DNA of 64,000 nt, from positions 1 through 64,000 of the forward strand of contig OENT01000777.1 of assembly GCA_900239685.1 (NCBI GenBank). Direction: 5' to 3'. Source of the DNA: Rotaria macrura (lineage: Eukaryota; Rotifera; Eurotatoria; Philodinida; Philodinidae). This document shows, piece after piece, positions 63,168-64,000 of this stretch. Both the position numbers and the translations under genes were made by a program. Every line of letters starts with the position of its first letter. Within the stretch, counting starts at the first letter, position 1. The notes beneath the pieces were generated by a model. It made no database searches, was not told the origin of the DNA, and saw only the letters and a list, made by a program, of their open reading frames with translations.

Positions 63168-63752
63168 AAAGAAAACTCTACTATAGAACTTGAGATCTTA
63201 CGTACAAACAATAATCAAAGATATTTATGATTTCTTACTGAGATATTCTATATATTATATTGGGAAAATAAACGAATATTAGATATATATTCGAATGAGT
63301 AATTCTACGGAAGATACGAATTCTAATAAGATATTTTCCAATATCTGCACTACTAAGACAGATATAGGATGATTTAGAAAATTGAAGTAGCAAAGAAGTC
63401 ACGTTCAAGTTGGGAAATTATCGTGTGGAATAGAAAACAACGATGATAGTGAAACTTTTCAGTAAATAACAGCAGGCGAACATCGTACAGAAGACTAATG
63501 AATAGATTTTATTCATTGGGATTAATAATAAAAGTTTTGTTTGGTTTTTTTTCTATAAGAGCTCAAAAGAAATTTCTACCATCATCAAAGCAAACAAACG
63601 AAGACAAAAAATACAAATCTAATCAACATCACACCCAAGTTATTCAAACGACAGCAAGGTACATTTTAGATTTTCGATACTTAATAAAGAACTATTACCT
63701 ATCCGTTTGTAGATCCGATCCAGCGAATAATAATAGAAATGATCAATCAACA
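63168..63752. other. Intergenic
   Basis: Short spacer between the lectin-like gene and the last gene. A longer in-frame start at 63498 extends the final exon upstream, but that part reads as ordinary Lys/Gln/Asn-rich leader and passes through a TTTGTAG, so I prefer the later ATG. Confidence 0.4.
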
Positions 63753-64000
63753 ATGGCTCAAGCAATCGATACGACAGAAATTCCTGTGACTATTTTTAAA
63801 AAACCAAGGTAACCTTTTTATGCAGTACTAATAAACGTACGGGTGGAAAAAAATCTTGAACAGAATTGGGATCTACTAATAAATCTTTCAGATTTTGGTT
63901 TGTTTCAGGATTCAGACACATTTTGGACTTAATTTCTAGCTATGGATTTTGCTCAGATTCGGTCTCAGAATTGCTGTTATCACTTGATTTAATTTAGATT
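63753..64000 (+). CDS. First exon of a partial gene, possibly RNF113/Cwc24
   Basis: From the ATG at 63753 the exon reads MAQAIDTTEIPVTIFKKPR and stops at a donor, CCAAG|GTAACC, at 63808; the rest lies beyond the window. The IFKKP-R pattern resembles the start of RNF113-type spliceosomal RING/CCCH proteins, which begin close to FLFKKP-R. With 19 residues this is suggestive only. An upstream in-frame ATG at 63498 would add about 85 residues. Confidence 0.35.

Noticed and set aside
1..64000. CRISPR arrays, bacterial operons, prophage
   Set aside because: Spliced genes, long spacers and animal orthologues throughout; no regularly spaced short repeats of CRISPR type. The 169-bp tandem repeats belong to a MITE.

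Overview
The window reads as nuclear DNA of an intron-bearing invertebrate. It is strongly AT-rich and has spliceosomal GT-AG introns (many of 50-100 bp, a few above 1 kb), polyadenylation-style gene ends, and clear animal orthologues: SNX8, RPA1, COX6A, CDV3 and a Rho-family GTPase. The mix of compact introns, AT-rich codons, many small non-autonomous repeats and a fungal-type mannosyltransferase suggests a rotifer, perhaps a bdelloid. That is an inference from style, not from a diagnostic marker. Gene models were spliced by eye from donor and acceptor sites and codon phase.

Layout. 1-1822: repeat-rich, with two GC-rich hairpin/repeat islands. 1823-6211 (+): six-exon MFSD4-like transporter. 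7706-8731 (+): single-exon GT15-like mannosyltransferase. 9856-10620 and 13014-13637 (-): paralogous pair of mucin-like, probably GPI-anchored surface proteins. 15720-17511 (-): unrecognised multi-exon gene. 17512-26353: gene-poor stretch with a perfect palindrome and a decayed repeat. 26354-28401 (-): RING/B-box-like protein. 31336-35295 (+): SNX8. 35415-35687 (-): small secreted protein, convergent with SNX8. 36725-37568 (+): atypical Rho GTPase. 37902-41213 (-): RPA1. 41214-46745: gene-poor. 46746-52472 (+): a cluster of COX6A, an F-box protein, CDV3 and a small type I membrane protein. 53040-63167 (+): C-type-lectin/EGF membrane receptor whose first intron (8.2 kb) is filled with transposon-like DNA. 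63753-64000 (+): first exon of a gene leaving the window, possibly RNF113-like.

The genes do not form one pathway. They are typical animal housekeeping genes (DNA replication, respiration, endosomal sorting) interspersed with fast-evolving surface proteins. The most notable items are: a 4.6-kb fold-back element in the lectin gene intron; a 531-bp hAT-type MITE with an 8-bp target duplication and internal 169-bp tandem repeats; surface-protein paralogues with nearly identical 3' ends but diverged 5' ends; a Rho-like GTPase whose guanine-specificity motif is degenerate; a fungal-type glycosyltransferase; and two single-base homopolymer frameshifts (RPA1 and the lectin gene) that look more like sequence errors than decay.
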